DNA of 64,000 nucleotides from Leisingera sp. S132 (lineage in GTDB: Bacteria > Pseudomonadota > Alphaproteobacteria > Rhodobacterales > Rhodobacteraceae): contig NZ_CP083553.1 of NCBI RefSeq assembly GCF_025144465.1, positions 3,155,001 to 3,219,000 on the forward strand, in the 5' to 3' direction. Shown piece by piece: positions 1-8,560 of the stretch. The position numbers and the translations under genes were made by a program. The notes under the pieces were generated by a model. That model was not told where the DNA came from. It did not search any database and worked only from the letters and a program-made list of their open reading frames with translations. Position 1 is the first letter of the stretch, and the number at the start of each line of letters is the position of its first letter.

Positions 1-2005
1 CGTGGATATTTCGGGCAGAAACCGCATCGCCGATGCGGAACAGCTGGAACCGGCCCGCAGGATTGGATCGGATCGTTTGAGGCAGGCTGCTGATCAGGGC
101 GTTCTGGTCGACCTGGCCCCGGTTGGCCGATGCCTCTTTGAGTTCGAAGTAGAGGCCGTCCAGCGGCAGGGTTCCATAGTTCAGGACCACCTGATCATAC
201 TGCGCCTCGTAAGAGTGACCGCTGTAATCCGTGCCGATAGACGCCGTCAGCCTGTTGCCGTTGCGGGCCAGCCCCTGCAAACGGCGGGCAACTGTAAAGG
301 TGGCATCCTTGTCCTGCAGTGCCCGCATGTAGGGCACCAGGTTCATCCCCATAATATCCGGAGCAAAGGTCCGGTCGGGGGTCATCACTTCTACTCTTGC
401 GCCTGCATTGGCGGCAACTTCAGCGGCCATCAGGCCCGGGTGGTCGCCGCTTTCATCGTAGATCAGCACATGCCCGGCCGGCTTCACATCGCCGGATATG
501 ATGTCCCAGCTGGACACCGCATGGGGCAGATCTGCTCCGGTTTCATGCAGCATCATGCAAGGCGTCCCGCCGGTCGCCAAGATCACCACGTCCGGATCCA
601 GCACCAGCACATCCTCAGCCTCGGCCCAGGTATTGAAGCGGAACGCCACGTCCCGGGCCGCGCATTGCGCCATGCGCCAGTCGATGATGCCGATCATCTC
701 AGCCCGGCGCGGGTTCTGCGCGGTCAGGCGGACCTGGCCGCCCGGTTCCGCCGCGGCTTCGAACACGGTCACGTCATGACCGCGTTCGGCCGCCACCCGT
801 GCCGCCTCCAGCCCGCCCGGCCCGGCACCGACGATCACCACCTTCTTGCGCGCCTCTGCCGGGGCGATCTGATGCGGCATAGTGAGTTCGCGCCCGGTCG
901 CCGCATTGTGGATGCACAGCGCCTCCCCTGCTTGATAGATCCGGTCCAGGCAATATGTGGCGCCGACGCAGGGGCGGATATCATCCTCGCGCCCCTCCAT
1001 GATCTTCTTCACAATATGCGGATCGGCCATATGGGCGCGGGTCATGCCCACCATGTCCAGAAGGCCGCTGGCAACCGCATGCCGGGCCGTTGCCACATCG
1101 GGAATCCGGGCTGCGTGGAAGGTGGGCATACCTGTTGCCTTCTTCACCTCGCCTGCGAAATCCAGATGCGGCGCCGACTTCATGCCCTGGACCGGAATCA
1201 CGTCGGTCATTGCAGGGTCCGTGTGGATGCGGCCGCGGATCACGTTGAGGAAGTCCACCATGCCGCTGGCTGCCAGCCGCTTGGAGATCTCCAGCCCTTC
1301 TTCCGGAGTGATCCCGCCTTCTTCCGCCTCATCCGCCGTGTAGCGCAGGCCGACGATGAATTCACTGCCCACCCGCCCCCGCACTGCCTGCAGCACATCC
1401 ATCGGAAACTTCATACGGCTGTCCAGGGTCCGGCCGCCGTAAGGCCCGTCCAGATCATTGGTCAGCGGCGACCAGAACTGGTCCAGCAAATGGCCGTAGA
1501 CCTGCAGCTCGATCCCGTCCATACCGCCTTCCTTCATCCGCTCCGCCGCATCGGCAAAGTCGGAGATGATGCGGGTGATATCCCAGTCCTCGGCCAATTT
1601 CGGAAACGACCGGTGCGCGGGCTCGCGGTGGCGCGAGGAACTGACGGACGGCAGCCAGTCGCCCTTGCTCCAGCCGGTGCGGCGGCCCAGGTGGGTGAGC
1701 TGAATCATGGCTGCCGCGCCATGATCATGCACTTGGTCGGTCAGGTTGCGGATCCAGGGAACCACTTCATCCTTGTAGGCCAGGATATTGTTGAACACCG
1801 GCGGGCTGTCGCGGCTGACCGCGGCGGAGCCGGCTGTCATGGTCAGCGCGACACCCGCCTTGGCCCGTTCCGCGTGATAAGCCGCATAGCGCTCCTTTGG
1901 CATGCCATCCTCCGGATAAGCCGGTTCATGGCTGGTGGTCATGATCCGGTTGCGAAGCGTCAGATGCTTCAGCTGATAGGGCTGCAGCAGCGGATCCTTG
2001 GACAT
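1..2005 (-). CDS. TMADH/NADH:flavin oxidoreductase-family N-demethylase-like enzyme (C-terminus beyond window)
   Basis: The minus strand stays open from an ATG at 2005 to the window edge, so about 668 residues are seen and the C-terminus is missing. The N-terminal half is an Old Yellow Enzyme-type FMN barrel. C346, C352 and C364 follow the spacing of the [4Fe-4S] ligands of trimethylamine dehydrogenase, but the second expected cysteine is A349. A Rossmann motif VVIVGAGPGGLEAA starts near residue 390 and marks the FAD/NAD-binding half. This is the architecture of trimethylamine dehydrogenase and of dimethylglycine and N-methylproline demethylases. The substrate cannot be read from the sequence. 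An N-methyl compound releasing a C1 unit would suit the formate dehydrogenase and serine-cycle genes nearby. The TetR gene at 2143 is divergent and may control it. Confidence 0.85.
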   Translation of the reverse strand, partial: MSKDPLLQPYQLKHLTLRNRIMTTSHEPAYPEDGMPKERYAAYHAERAKAGVALTMTAGSAAVSRDSPPVFNNILAYKDEVVPWIRNLTDQVHDHGAAAMIQLTHLGRRTGWSKGDWLPSVSSSRHREPAHRSFPKLAEDWDITRIISDFADAAERMKEGGMDGIELQVYGHLLDQFWSPLTNDLDGPYGGRTLDSRMKFPMDVLQAVRGRVGSEFIVGLRYTADEAEEGGITPEEGLEISKRLAASGMVDFLNVIRGRIHTDPAMTDVIPVQGMKSAPHLDFAGEVKKATGMPTFHAARIPDVATARHAVASGLLDMVGMTRAHMADPHIVKKIMEGREDDIRPCVGATYCLDRIYQAGEALCIHNAATGRELTMPHQIAPAEARKKVVIVGAGPGGLEAARVAAERGHDVTVFEAAAEPGGQVRLTAQNPRRAEMIGIIDWRMAQCAARDVAFRFNTWAEAEDVLVLDPDVVILATGGTPCMMLHETGADLPHAVSSWDIISGDVKPAGHVLIYDESGDHPGLMAAEVAANAGARVEVMTPDRTFAPDIMGMNLVPYMRALQDKDATFTVARRLQGLARNGNRLTASIGTDYSGHSYEAQYDQVVLNYGTLPLDGLYFELKEASANRGQVDQNALISSLPQTIRSNPAGRFQLFRIGDAVSARNIH

Positions 2006-2048
2006 GGCAGGCGTCTCCTGGAACAGTATCTTGGCATAGCGGTAAGGC

Positions 2049-2071
2049 GTGTCGCCCGCCACTCTCGACAC
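2049..2071. promoter_or_regulatory. Inverted repeat in the divergent oxidoreductase/TetR promoter region
   Basis: GTGTCG and CGACAC form perfect 6-bp arms separated by 11 bases, between the divergent starts at 2005 and 2143. The half-site TGTC recurs at 2075-2078 and 2096-2099. This is a plausible operator for the adjacent TetR protein. The assignment rests on position and symmetry only. Confidence 0.35.
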
Positions 2072-2142
2072 TTATGTCAATTAAAACACCACACCTGTCA
2101 AGAAAAGTTGCGCGAGCCCCGCGCCGCTGCTATGGCTGGCGG

Positions 2143-2757
2143 ATGGATACACAGGACATCACGCGCCCGCGGTTGAGCGAAGAGGATTGGCTGACAGCCG
2201 CCTATCAGGTGCTGACCGAAAGCGGTGTAGAAGCGGTGAAGGTGATGCCGCTGGCCAAACGCCTTGGCGTGTCGCGCACCAGTTTCTATTGGCATTTCAA
2301 AGACCGCGAGGAGCTGCTGGAAGCTATGGTGCGGCGCTGGGAGGAACGGAATACCGGAAATCTCGTGGCCCGCACCGAAGCCTATGCCGAGAGCATCGCC
2401 GAGGCGATGTTCAACCTGTTCGACTGCTGGATCGACCCGGAGCTGTTTGATGCCCGGCTGGACCTCGCCATACGCAACTGGGCGCGCAACGACAGCCGCC
2501 TGCAAGCGCGGCTGAACCTCGCCGATGCCCGGCGTGAACAGGCCATGACAGATATGTTCGTGCGCTTCGGCTATCCCGAGACGGACGCGGTGATTCGGGC
2601 GCGGGCCATGATCTATACTCAGATCGGCTATATCTCGATGCAGGTGCATGAAGGCACGGAATACCGGATTTCGCTGATGCCCGGCTGGATCAAAGTCTTC
2701 ACAGGCACCAGCCCCGAACAGCGGGAACTTGACCGGTTCCTGGCCCGGCACCGATAG
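2143..2757 (+). CDS. TetR-family transcriptional regulator
   Basis: A 204-residue protein with an N-terminal TetR helix-turn-helix at about residues 15-60, including the segment LAKRLGVSRTSFYWHFKDRE that fits the recognition helix and YxHFxxK-type signature. The rest is a helical ligand-binding and dimerisation domain of normal TetR length. I chose ATG 2143 rather than the in-frame ATG at 2074, because it begins directly before the conserved domain and leaves the divergent promoter region free. It is transcribed away from the FMN oxidoreductase gene, the classic position of a local repressor. The ligand is unknown. Confidence 0.85.
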   Translation: MDTQDITRPRLSEEDWLTAAYQVLTESGVEAVKVMPLAKRLGVSRTSFYWHFKDREELLEAMVRRWEERNTGNLVARTEAYAESIAEAMFNLFDCWIDPELFDARLDLAIRNWARNDSRLQARLNLADARREQAMTDMFVRFGYPETDAVIRARAMIYTQIGYISMQVHEGTEYRISLMPGWIKVFTGTSPEQRELDRFLARHR

Positions 2758-2797
2758 GGGCAGGCCGCTGCACTTTCATTGAAACGGGCACCGCCGC

Positions 2798-2970
2798 CTG
2801 CAAGGCAGGCATCACAGATGCCTGCCTTGCAGTTGGGCCGGGCGCCGCGCCTGAAGGGCGCGGCGCGGGTCGCTTCGGGCAAGGCCCGAAGCGAAACACC
2901 TCAGCACCATTTGCGTCTGCGCCCCCGAACCCGCAAGGCACTGCCGCGCCGGGCGCCAGCCCGGCGCGGC
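2798..2970. repeat. Ladder of four perfect GC-rich hairpins between convergent genes
   Basis: Four unrelated perfect inverted repeats follow one another. They are 2798-2812/2818-2832 (15-bp arms, 5-nt loop), 2842-2851/2857-2866 (10 bp), 2870-2880/2884-2894 (11 bp, loop AAG) and 2943-2954/2959-2970 (12 bp, loop GCCA). None has a T-tract. They fill the gap between the convergent TetR gene and fdsA, where they could block transcriptional read-through or stabilise mRNA 3' ends. No coding sequence is supported here. Confidence 0.75.
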
Positions 2971-3007
2971 CAAAAGAAACGGGCGCGGAACCAATGGTTC
3001 CCCGCCC
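2971..3007 (-). terminator. Rho-independent terminator of the formate dehydrogenase operon
   Basis: Read on the minus strand, 30 nt after the fdsA stop, GGGCG-g-GGAACC and GGTTCC-g-CGCCC pair around an ATT loop. GTTTCTTTT follows directly. Stem, short loop and T-rich tail fit an intrinsic terminator. Confidence 0.75.
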
Positions 3008-3036
3008 GCCCGGTTTCCTCGGCCAGATCTGCCGGA

Positions 3037-5811
3037 TTACTCGGCTGCGATCTGCCCTTCGATTTTTTCCACCTTCACCGCCGAGAATTTGAACTCGGGG
3101 ATCTTGCCGTAGGGGTCCAGCGCCGGGTTGGTCAGAATGTTGGCTGCTGCTTCCACATATGCGAAGGGCACAAACACCATGTCCTCGGCAATGGCCCGGT
3201 CGGCCCGTGCCATGATCTCGATCGAGCCGCGGCGGGTCGAGAGGCGTATCATCTCACCCGGCTCGATGCCCATCATCATGAGCGTGCGCGGATTGAGCGA
3301 GCAGTTCGCCTCCGGCTCCACCGCATCCAGTACCTTGGAGCGGCGGGTCATCGACCCGGTGTGCCAATGCTCCAGCTGGCGGCCGGTGGTCATGATCATC
3401 GGGTAGTCCGCATCCGGCGCCTCATCCGGCGGGATCACCGATGCCGGGGTGAAGCGGGCACGGCCCTCGGGGCGCGGGAAGCCGTCGCCGAACACAATCG
3501 CCTGACCGGGGTCGGTCTCATGCAGCGACGGATAGGTGATGGTCTCGGTTTCCAGCCGCTCCCAGGTGATGTTGTTGAGTGACTTCATGTTCAGCTTCAT
3601 CTCGGCAAAGACTTCGCTGACATCCTTGTAGTCCCACGGCAGGCCGATGCGCTGCGCAAGCTCAACAGTCACCTGCCAGTCCTCGCGCGCCTCGCCCGGA
3701 GGCGGAACGGCGGGGCGCACACGCTGCACCTGGCGGTTGGTGTTCGACACGGTGCCGTTCTTTTCATACAGCGCCGAGGCCGGCAGGATGATGTCGGCAT
3801 AGTTTGCCGTCTCGGTCAGGAAAATGTCCTGAACGATCATCAGCTCCAGCTTGGCAAAGGCGTCACGCGCGTGATCCGCATCCGGGTCGGACATCGCCGG
3901 GTTTTCGCCCTGGATGTACATGCCCTTGATGTTGCCAGCATAGGCCTGGTCGACGATCTCGGTCACGGTGAGGCCCTTCTCGTTCGAGAAGTCGCCGCCG
4001 CCCCAGACATCAGTAAAGCTCTTGCGGACATCATCCGAGGTCACGGTCTGATAATCAGGCAGGAACATCGGGATGAGGCCCGCGTCGGACGCACCCTGCA
4101 CGTTGTTCTGGCCGCGCAGCGGGTGCAGGCCTGCACCCGGTTTGCCCACGTTGCCAGTCATCAGCGCCAGCGAGATCAGGCAGCGCGAGTTGTCGGTGCC
4201 GTGGATGTGCTGGGACACACCCATGCCCCAGAAGATCAGGCCAGCCTTGCCACCCGCAAAGGTGCGTGCAACGCTGCGCAGCTGCTCAGGGGAGACGCCG
4301 CAGATTTCCGACATCTTCTCAGGCGTGAATTGCGCCAGATGCTGTTTTTCCGCTTCCCAGTTCTCGGTGTATTTGTCGATGTATTCCTGGTCGTACAGGC
4401 CTTCCTCGACGATCACGCTCATGATCGCGTTCAGCATCGACACGTCCGCGCCAGGACGGAACTGCACCATTTCGGTTGCAAACCGGCGCAGGCCGACGCC
4501 GCGCGGATCCATCACGATCAGCTTGCCGCCGCGCTTGGTGAACTGCTTGAAATAGGTCGCAGCCACCGGGTGGTTCTCGATCGGATTGGAGCCGATGACG
4601 ATCGCCACGTCGGCGTTTTCGATCTCGTTGAAGGTCGCGGTCACAGCGCCGGAGCCCACGTTTTCGATCAGCGCCGCAACGGACGACGCATGGCACAGAC
4701 GGGTGCAGTGGTCGACGTTGTTGTGCTTGAAACCCTGGCGGATGAACTTCTGGAAGAGATAGGCCTCTTCGTTGGTGCATTTCGCAGAGCCGAAGCCCGC
4801 AACCGATTTCGGGTTCTCATCGCGCAAACGCATCAAGCCCTTGGCGGCCAGATCCATCGCCTCTTCCCAGGATGCTTCGCGGAAATGGGTCGAGAGGTTA
4901 CCGGGATCGACGTTCAGGCCTTTGGCGGGCGCATCGTCGCGGCGGATCAGCGGCTTGGTCAGACGGTGCGGGTGGTGGATGTAGTCAAAGCCGAAGCGGC
5001 CCTTTACACATAGGCGGCCTTCGTTTGCCGGGCCGTTGATGCCCTCGACATGCTTGACCTTGCCATCCTTGACCTTGAGCGAAACCTTGCAGCCGACGCC
5101 GCAGAACGGGCAGACGCTTTCGGTTTCGCTATCGTAGTCCTTGCTGTCGCCAACCTGGTTGTCATCCAGCACGGTGGCGGGCATCAGCGCGCCGGTCGGG
5201 CAGGCCTGCACACATTCACCGCAAGCAACGCAGGTGGACTGGCCCATCGGGTCAGCGATATCGAAAGTCGGATAGGCATCGTGGCCTCGGCCGGCCATAC
5301 CGATCACGTCGTTCACCTGTACTTCACGGCAGGCACGCACGCACAGGCCGCAGGAGATACAGGCGTCCAGGTTCACCTTCATGGCGACATGGCTGTCATC
5401 GAGGAGCGGAATACGGCCCTCTTCCAGCTTGGGGAAGCGGCTCTCGGTGACGCCGTTCAGCTCGGCCATGTCCCACATGTGGGAGGACTTGTCGTGCGCC
5501 TCTTCCCGCTTGGGCTGGTCGGCCACCAGAAGTTCCATCACCATCTTGCGGGCGTTTTCGGCGCGCGCGTTGTTGGTGGTGACGACCATGCCTTCAGAGG
5601 GTTCGCGGATACAGGAGGCCGCCAGCGTGCGCTCGCCTTCGATCTCGACCATGCAGGCACGGCAGTTGCCGTCCGGGCGGTAGCCCGGCTGCGGTTTGTG
5701 GCACAGATGCGGGATTTTCAGCCCGCGGCCGTTAGCGACTTCCCAGATGGTCAGGCCCTTGTCCGCCGTGACCTGTTCGCCATCGAGTGTGAATGTGACT
5801 TTATCGCTCAT
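3037..5811 (-). CDS. fdsA: NAD-dependent formate dehydrogenase, catalytic alpha subunit
   Basis: A 924-residue cytoplasmic molybdenum/tungsten bis-MGD subunit that oxidises formate to CO2. The N-terminus is a [2Fe-2S] ferredoxin-like domain (HLCHKPQ, GNCRACMVE). Two [4Fe-4S] ferredoxin motifs follow (CISCGLCVRAC and CVACGECVQACPTG), then the cluster-binding CPFCGVGC of the catalytic domain. The catalytic position lies in HCTRLCHASS, so cysteine rather than selenocysteine is used. The C-terminus is the molydopterin-dinucleotide-binding domain. Size and domain order match FdsA/FdhA of the soluble FdsABG type. It lies 3 nt downstream of the fused FdsGB subunit gene and is clearly co-transcribed with it. 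It would supply NADH from formate, for example during methylotrophic growth. Confidence 0.95.
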   Translation of the reverse strand: MSDKVTFTLDGEQVTADKGLTIWEVANGRGLKIPHLCHKPQPGYRPDGNCRACMVEIEGERTLAASCIREPSEGMVVTTNNARAENARKMVMELLVADQPKREEAHDKSSHMWDMAELNGVTESRFPKLEEGRIPLLDDSHVAMKVNLDACISCGLCVRACREVQVNDVIGMAGRGHDAYPTFDIADPMGQSTCVACGECVQACPTGALMPATVLDDNQVGDSKDYDSETESVCPFCGVGCKVSLKVKDGKVKHVEGINGPANEGRLCVKGRFGFDYIHHPHRLTKPLIRRDDAPAKGLNVDPGNLSTHFREASWEEAMDLAAKGLMRLRDENPKSVAGFGSAKCTNEEAYLFQKFIRQGFKHNNVDHCTRLCHASSVAALIENVGSGAVTATFNEIENADVAIVIGSNPIENHPVAATYFKQFTKRGGKLIVMDPRGVGLRRFATEMVQFRPGADVSMLNAIMSVIVEEGLYDQEYIDKYTENWEAEKQHLAQFTPEKMSEICGVSPEQLRSVARTFAGGKAGLIFWGMGVSQHIHGTDNSRCLISLALMTGNVGKPGAGLHPLRGQNNVQGASDAGLIPMFLPDYQTVTSDDVRKSFTDVWGGGDFSNEKGLTVTEIVDQAYAGNIKGMYIQGENPAMSDPDADHARDAFAKLELMIVQDIFLTETANYADIILPASALYEKNGTVSNTNRQVQRVRPAVPPPGEAREDWQVTVELAQRIGLPWDYKDVSEVFAEMKLNMKSLNNITWERLETETITYPSLHETDPGQAIVFGDGFPRPEGRARFTPASVIPPDEAPDADYPMIMTTGRQLEHWHTGSMTRRSKVLDAVEPEANCSLNPRTLMMMGIEPGEMIRLSTRRGSIEIMARADRAIAEDMVFVPFAYVEAAANILTNPALDPYGKIPEFKFSAVKVEKIEGQIAAE

Positions 5812-5814
5812 GGC

Positions 5815-7503
5815 TCAGACCTCATCCGGAAAATGTTTCATGGTCAGGCGGATCGGGTTGGGTGCGGCCTGACCCAGACCGCAGATCGACGCGTCGACCA
5901 TTGCGGTGCTCAGCTCTTCCAGCAGGCCCTGATCCCACTTCTTCTCGCTCATCAGCTTGACAGCTTTCTCGCAGCCCACCCGGCACGGGGTGCACTGGCC
6001 GCAGCTTTCGTCTTCGAAGAAGCGCAGCATGTTCAGCGCCGCGTCACGGGCCGAGTCCTGATCGGACAGCACCACCACAGCGGCGGAACCGATGAAGGTG
6101 CCATGCGGCTGCAGCGTGTCGAAGTCGAGCGGAACGTCATTCATCGACGCAGGCAGCAGGCCTGAGGACGGGCCGCCCGGCTGATACGCCTTGAAGGCGT
6201 GGCCATCCAGCATACCGCCGCAAGCTTCGATGATGTCGGTGATGGTGGAACCGGCAGGCAACAGATGCACGCCCGGGTTCTTTACGCGGCCCGAAACCGA
6301 GTAGCTGCGCAGCCCCTTGCGGCCGTTCTTCTCAACCGAGTTCAGGCATTCCGGGCCTTCGCGGTTGATCTTGGCGACCCAATAGAGGGTTTCCACGTTG
6401 TGCACGAGGGTCGGACGGCCAAAGACACCCACCTGAGCCACAAACGGCGGACGGTGGCGCGGCTCGCCGCGCTTGCCTTCGATAGACTCGATCATCGCGC
6501 TTTCTTCACCGCAGATATAGGCCCCTGCCCCGCGGCGCAGGTCGATGTAGCCTTCTTCGACGATGCCAGCGTCTTCCAGCGCCTTGATCTCCCGGCGCAG
6601 AATTTCCAGCACCGCCGGATATTCGTCGCGCATGTAGATAAAGGCTTTCTCTGCCTCGACCGCCCAGGCAGCAATCAGCATGCCCTCGAGGAAAACATGC
6701 GGCGTGCGCTCTAGGTAGTAGCGGTCCTTGAAGGTGCCCGGCTCGCCCTCATCGCCGTTCACGGCCAGATAGCGCGGACCTTCGTTGGCGCGCACGAAAC
6801 CCCATTTGGTGCCGGACGGGAAACCAGCGCCGCCCAGACCGCGCAGACCGGCTTCCTTGACTTTGGCCTGAACCGCTTCCCAGTCGCCATTTGCGCGCAG
6901 GTCTTTCAGCGTGGCATAGCCGCCTTCGGCCTCATAGGCCGCAAAGGTTTCATACTCGGGCAGGTGTGCATGGGTATCATCTGCCGCAATCGCCGCTTCC
7001 ACCTTCTCGACGGTGGCGTGGTCGATGTGGTTATGGCCGATTTCCAGCACCGGCGCCGTGTCGCAGCGGCCCATGCAGGGTGCGCGCAGCACACGGACCT
7101 GAGAAGCATCCAGCCCATCTTCCAGCGCCTTCTTCAGCGCCTCGGCCCCGGCCAGCTCGCAGGACAGCGAATCGCAGACCCGGATGGTCAGCGCAGGCGG
7201 CGGGGTCTCGCCTTCCTTCACCACATCGAAATGGGCGTAGAAAGTGGCCACCTCATAGATCTCTGCCTGACCGGTGCGCATTTCCTCGGCCAGCGCCCGG
7301 ATATGCGCGGCGCTGAGGCAGCCGTATTTGTCCTGAATAAGGTGCAGGAACTCAATCAAGAGGTCACGGTTGCGCGGGCGGTCCCCCAGCAGGTCCTGAA
7401 CCTCGCTCAGCGCAATGTCGTCAACCTGGCGGCCTTTGGGCGTCTTGCGCCCTTTGCCTTTGCCGGACTTCCATACGCCCTTGCTATCATCCAATGGTGC
7501 CAT
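5815..7503 (-). CDS. fdsB: NAD-dependent formate dehydrogenase, fused gamma-beta (NuoE-NuoF-like) subunit
   Basis: This 562-residue protein joins two parts that are separate genes in Rhodobacter capsulatus-type fds operons. Residues about 25-165 are a NuoE/FdsG-like thioredoxin-fold [2Fe-2S] domain (RVCDSLSC and APCMGRCDTAP). The rest is a NuoF/FdsB-like diaphorase with the NADH-binding GLRGLGGAGFPSGTKW, the FMN-binding NGDEGEPGTFKDR and the [4Fe-4S] motif SCGQCTPCRVGC plus a later Cys. It passes electrons from FdsA to NAD+. ATG 7503 was chosen because GGAGG lies 5 nt upstream; an in-frame ATG at 7524 lacks this. LysR and MarR regulator genes lie directly upstream on the same strand. Confidence 0.92.
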   Translation of the reverse strand: MAPLDDSKGVWKSGKGKGRKTPKGRQVDDIALSEVQDLLGDRPRNRDLLIEFLHLIQDKYGCLSAAHIRALAEEMRTGQAEIYEVATFYAHFDVVKEGETPPPALTIRVCDSLSCELAGAEALKKALEDGLDASQVRVLRAPCMGRCDTAPVLEIGHNHIDHATVEKVEAAIAADDTHAHLPEYETFAAYEAEGGYATLKDLRANGDWEAVQAKVKEAGLRGLGGAGFPSGTKWGFVRANEGPRYLAVNGDEGEPGTFKDRYYLERTPHVFLEGMLIAAWAVEAEKAFIYMRDEYPAVLEILRREIKALEDAGIVEEGYIDLRRGAGAYICGEESAMIESIEGKRGEPRHRPPFVAQVGVFGRPTLVHNVETLYWVAKINREGPECLNSVEKNGRKGLRSYSVSGRVKNPGVHLLPAGSTITDIIEACGGMLDGHAFKAYQPGGPSSGLLPASMNDVPLDFDTLQPHGTFIGSAAVVVLSDQDSARDAALNMLRFFEDESCGQCTPCRVGCEKAVKLMSEKKWDQGLLEELSTAMVDASICGLGQAAPNPIRLTMKHFPDEV

Positions 7504-7526
7504 GGGTTCCTCCAGTAAGCACATCT

Positions 7527-7555
7527 TTCATTCAGCCAATGCCATCAAGAATGAA
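7527..7555. promoter_or_regulatory. Inverted repeat upstream of fdsGB
   Basis: TTCATTC and GAATGAA form perfect 7-bp arms with a 15-nt spacer, ending 24 bp before the fdsGB start codon. This lies in the only gap between the LysR gene and the fds operon, where a LysR-type activator would be expected to bind. No convincing -35/-10 pair was identified. Confidence 0.35.
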
Positions 7556-7596
7556 TATCGTCAAATCTGGAAATTGGATTGCACGATCAGAAAATC

Positions 7597-8508
7597 TTAT
7601 GACGCCATTTGCGGCATCCTGTCGTCTACAAACGTCGCAACTACCTCTTTCAAAGCGCGCACAGTTGTGAGTTCCGGAGTCCGGTCCAGAGTCGCAATGC
7701 AAATCGGGCGCGCCTGTTCCGGCTCCACCAACGCCAGAACCCGGGTGCCGCCCAGATCGCCCAGCGCCTGCATCAGCGCCCGCGGCAGGATGGTCGCGGC
7801 CGAGCCTTCCCGCGCCAGCACCATCGACGCCATGAAGCCATTGGATTCGGAAACGATCTCCGGCTTCAGCCCCAGGTCGGCAAAGATCCGGTCGAGGATC
7901 CGCCGGTTCTGCATCTGCTGATCCAGCAGGCTCAACGGCAGGTCCGCTGCTTCCGCCCAGCTGATCATTTCGCCACGTCCGGCCACCATGTCTTCCGGCG
8001 CCAGCAGCACATAGCTTTCCTCATAGAGCGGCTGCACGGTCACCAGTTCGCGGCCCATGCTGTCGGCATAAGTTATTCCGGCATCAATTGTACCATCATA
8101 CAGCCGCTGCTGGATAGCCAGCGAGGTAGTGACCTCCACCTGCGCCAATATCCGCGGATAGGCCTGGTGCACCTGATCCACCAGCTGCGCTGCCCAGGCG
8201 GTGGCCGTCGGCACGACGCCCAGCACCAGGGTGCCGCTCACTTCACCGCGGGTTGCGGCGATCTCCTGTTCCAGCGCCTTGGCATCGTCGAGGATTGAGC
8301 GCGCCCGGCGCACGATCATCATGCCTTCTTCCGTCAGACCCTGAAACCGGTTGGCCCGCCGCACGATGGACAGGCCGAGCCGCTCTTCCAGATTCCTGAT
8401 CCGCATGGAGAACGCAGGCTGAGACATGCCGCAATCGGCGGCGGCCTTTGCGAAATGCTTGTGCCGCGCCAGCGCAGTCAGAAGCGTCAGGTCCTTGAGT
8501 TCGATCAT
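7597..8508 (-). CDS. LysR-family transcriptional regulator, probable regulator of formate dehydrogenase
   Basis: A 303-residue protein with an N-terminal winged helix-turn-helix (residues about 1-60, containing FAKAAADCGMSQPAFSMRIRNLE). A periplasmic-binding-protein-like effector domain follows, the standard LysR length. The ATG at 8508 has AAGG 7 nt upstream. It is on the same strand as fdsGB-fdsA and 93 bp upstream of them, an arrangement typical of LysR proteins that control neighbouring formate dehydrogenase genes. The effector is not predictable. Confidence 0.88.
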   Translation of the reverse strand: MIELKDLTLLTALARHKHFAKAAADCGMSQPAFSMRIRNLEERLGLSIVRRANRFQGLTEEGMMIVRRARSILDDAKALEQEIAATRGEVSGTLVLGVVPTATAWAAQLVDQVHQAYPRILAQVEVTTSLAIQQRLYDGTIDAGITYADSMGRELVTVQPLYEESYVLLAPEDMVAGRGEMISWAEAADLPLSLLDQQMQNRRILDRIFADLGLKPEIVSESNGFMASMVLAREGSAATILPRALMQALGDLGGTRVLALVEPEQARPICIATLDRTPELTTVRALKEVVATFVDDRMPQMAS

Positions 8509-8560
8509 AACAGAACCTTAAGCCCGTCCCGGCATCTGGCACAATGGAGCAGTTGGCCGC

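Noticed and set aside
2-2176. Plus-strand open frame of 724 codons over the first 2.2 kb
   Set aside because: The opposite strand encodes a clear FMN/Fe-S oxidoreductase with family motifs; the plus frame is an antisense shadow caused by high G+C.
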